DNA of 38,302 bases from Chrysophaeum taylorii (taxonomy: Eukaryota > Sar > Pelagophyceae > Pelagomonadales > Pelagomonadaceae): assembly GCA_029834535.1 (NCBI GenBank), contig JAQMWT010000072.1:1-38302 (forward strand), in the 5' to 3' direction. The position numbers and the translations under genes are program-made. Shown piece after piece: positions 37,490-38,302 of the stretch (position 1 is its first letter; every line of letters begins with the position of its first letter). Under the pieces are notes generated by a model. It searched no databases, was not told the DNA's origin, and was given only the letters and a program-made list of their open reading frames with translations.

Positions 37490-38302
37490 ATGATTGTTTG
37501 TTTGTCTGTCTGTTTGTCTTAAATGTGTCGACGGCTAAGGGGGGGGTGGGTGTGGGGAGCGATGAAAAAAGGATGTGGTGTGTTTGTGGGGTAGGCAGGG
37601 GATGTGTCTGACGGTCGGTAGAGTGATAGAATGGGGTTCTCGGGAACCAGTCGGGAGTCATCGCCGAGGCGTCTGTTTGTCTGTTTGTCGGGCCTCGATT
37701 TAGGTTATTAGATGCAGGTAGGGCGCGAGATAGAAGGATACAGGCAGGCGCCGATAGGCCAAGCATGATCCTCCAAGGCTCGTCTACGCGACTGCTCGCA
37801 GACCCTATTCGCACGACTCCGCGTGCGGGCTCTTTCAGTCGCGGCGCATTTCTCACCGGCCTCCATTCGAATCGATGTTTCGATGCTGACAACCGCGGAC
37901 GCAATGACAGCGGCCCTTTTTGGGGGCACCGAGAGGCATAGGCGTCGTAGTTCTTTTAGGTCAGACGGTAGGTTGGTCGAAGACGATGAGGGGCCCCTCT
38001 ACTCGTGCTCTTTACAGTGATTTATCACTGCCCTGACAACCAACGGCATGGGCTGACTTGTTGAGCGTGCCGAGGCTTAAGGTCCTCGTACAACCTCGAC
38101 CGGCGTCGCAAGCGTGCTCAAACAGACTGCAACGTAGTGCGCAGATACATGATCGACTCGTGTCGGTCATTCCGGAGGTCTCCTCCACCGGTATCGACCT
38201 TAAGGCCCGTCCCGACGCCTAAAATCACCAAAGGCAGGCCAGACGCCCCGCGAGGTTCGGCGTCCTCTCTTCGCCCAAGCCCTTCTTCTGTCACGTCCAG
38301 TC
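37490..38302 (+). mobile_element. Helitron fragment copy in the right arm, cut by the window end
   Basis: The tgtttgtctgtctgtttgtct runs, the C-rich (here G-rich) spacer and the helicase block (gatgctgacaaccgcgga..atgacagcggcc at about 37880-37915) match the complement of 8323-9050 with many errors. The window stops inside the SQGQT-to-LYVA region. Confidence 0.75.

Larger units (their letters stand above)
29144..38302. repeat. Right arm of giant inverted repeat
   Basis: This is the reverse complement of about 8322-16939, followed by eye through RAP, SDR, DnaJ, SR, eS28, hAT and Helitron landmarks. The coordinate sum of paired landmarks stays near 46,040-46,080 from 29.2 to 34.4 kb and then rises to about 46,625 at the window end, so the right copy gained about 0.55 kb of inserted bases there. 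It runs off the end of the window. Confidence 0.95.

Noticed and set aside
1..38302. CRISPR-like arrays among the short repeats
   Set aside because: The repeated units are contiguous minisatellites or coding repeats without unique spacers, and the genome is eukaryotic.
29144..38302. Terminal inverted repeats of a giant virus or linear plasmid genome
   Set aside because: The arms carry spliced host housekeeping genes (eS28, DnaJ, SR), and the left arm is not terminal, since 8.3 kb of other sequence lies outside it. No viral hallmark gene is present.

Overview
The window is nuclear DNA of a eukaryote, most likely a small-genome photosynthetic protist. I suspect a stramenopile such as a pelagophyte, but that is inference. 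The evidence is a cytosolic ribosomal protein (eS28), a cyclic-nucleotide phosphodiesterase, an RAP-domain protein with tandem AWAFAK-type repeats, algal-style ankyrin repeats, a candidate plastid- or membrane-targeted pre-protein, very short GT-AG introns (45-58 nt), gene spacings of tens of bases, and eukaryotic transposons. Nothing looks bacterial.

Layout. Positions 1-5.45 kb hold a frameshifted Ty3/Gypsy retrotransposon. A ubiquitin-like gene and a small membrane-protein exon follow (5.9-7.3 kb). Next are two directly repeated Helitron helicase remnants with a minisatellite (7.36-9.03 kb) and a hAT element whose catalytic core is missing (9.05-10.52 kb). A compact block follows: eS28, an SR-type protein divergent from a DnaJ protein, a signal-peptide SDR, an RAP protein, a PDE and a methyltransferase (11.6-20.6 kb). 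After a 1.7 kb non-coding stretch come a DNRLRE/CBM96-like secreted protein, an SGNH esterase, a small membrane protein, a broken ankyrin gene and an acidic repeat protein (22.4-29.1 kb).

The dominant structural feature is a giant inverted repeat. The segment from about 8.32 to 16.94 kb reappears in reverse complement from 29.14 kb to the end of the window, separated by a 12.2 kb unique spacer. The second copy therefore carries, in reverse order, the 3' half of the RAP gene, the SDR, DnaJ, SR and eS28 genes, the hAT element and part of the Helitron. One breakpoint lies inside the RAP gene and abuts the 5' end of the acidic-protein reading frame. From 29.2 to about 34.6 kb the copies are nearly identical apart from small indels. 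After about 34.6 kb the right copy abruptly becomes noisy and insertion-rich, which looks more like uncorrected read sequence at a contig end than evolution. The first few kilobases may have the same problem.

The genes do not form an obvious pathway. They are a housekeeping and accessory mix in a transposon-rich, rearranged locus. I found no convincing new multi-gene system. The most informative observations are the inverted duplication and its breakpoint, the core-deleted hAT element with recognisable terminal repeats, and the Helitron duplication with a splice-donor-like minisatellite.
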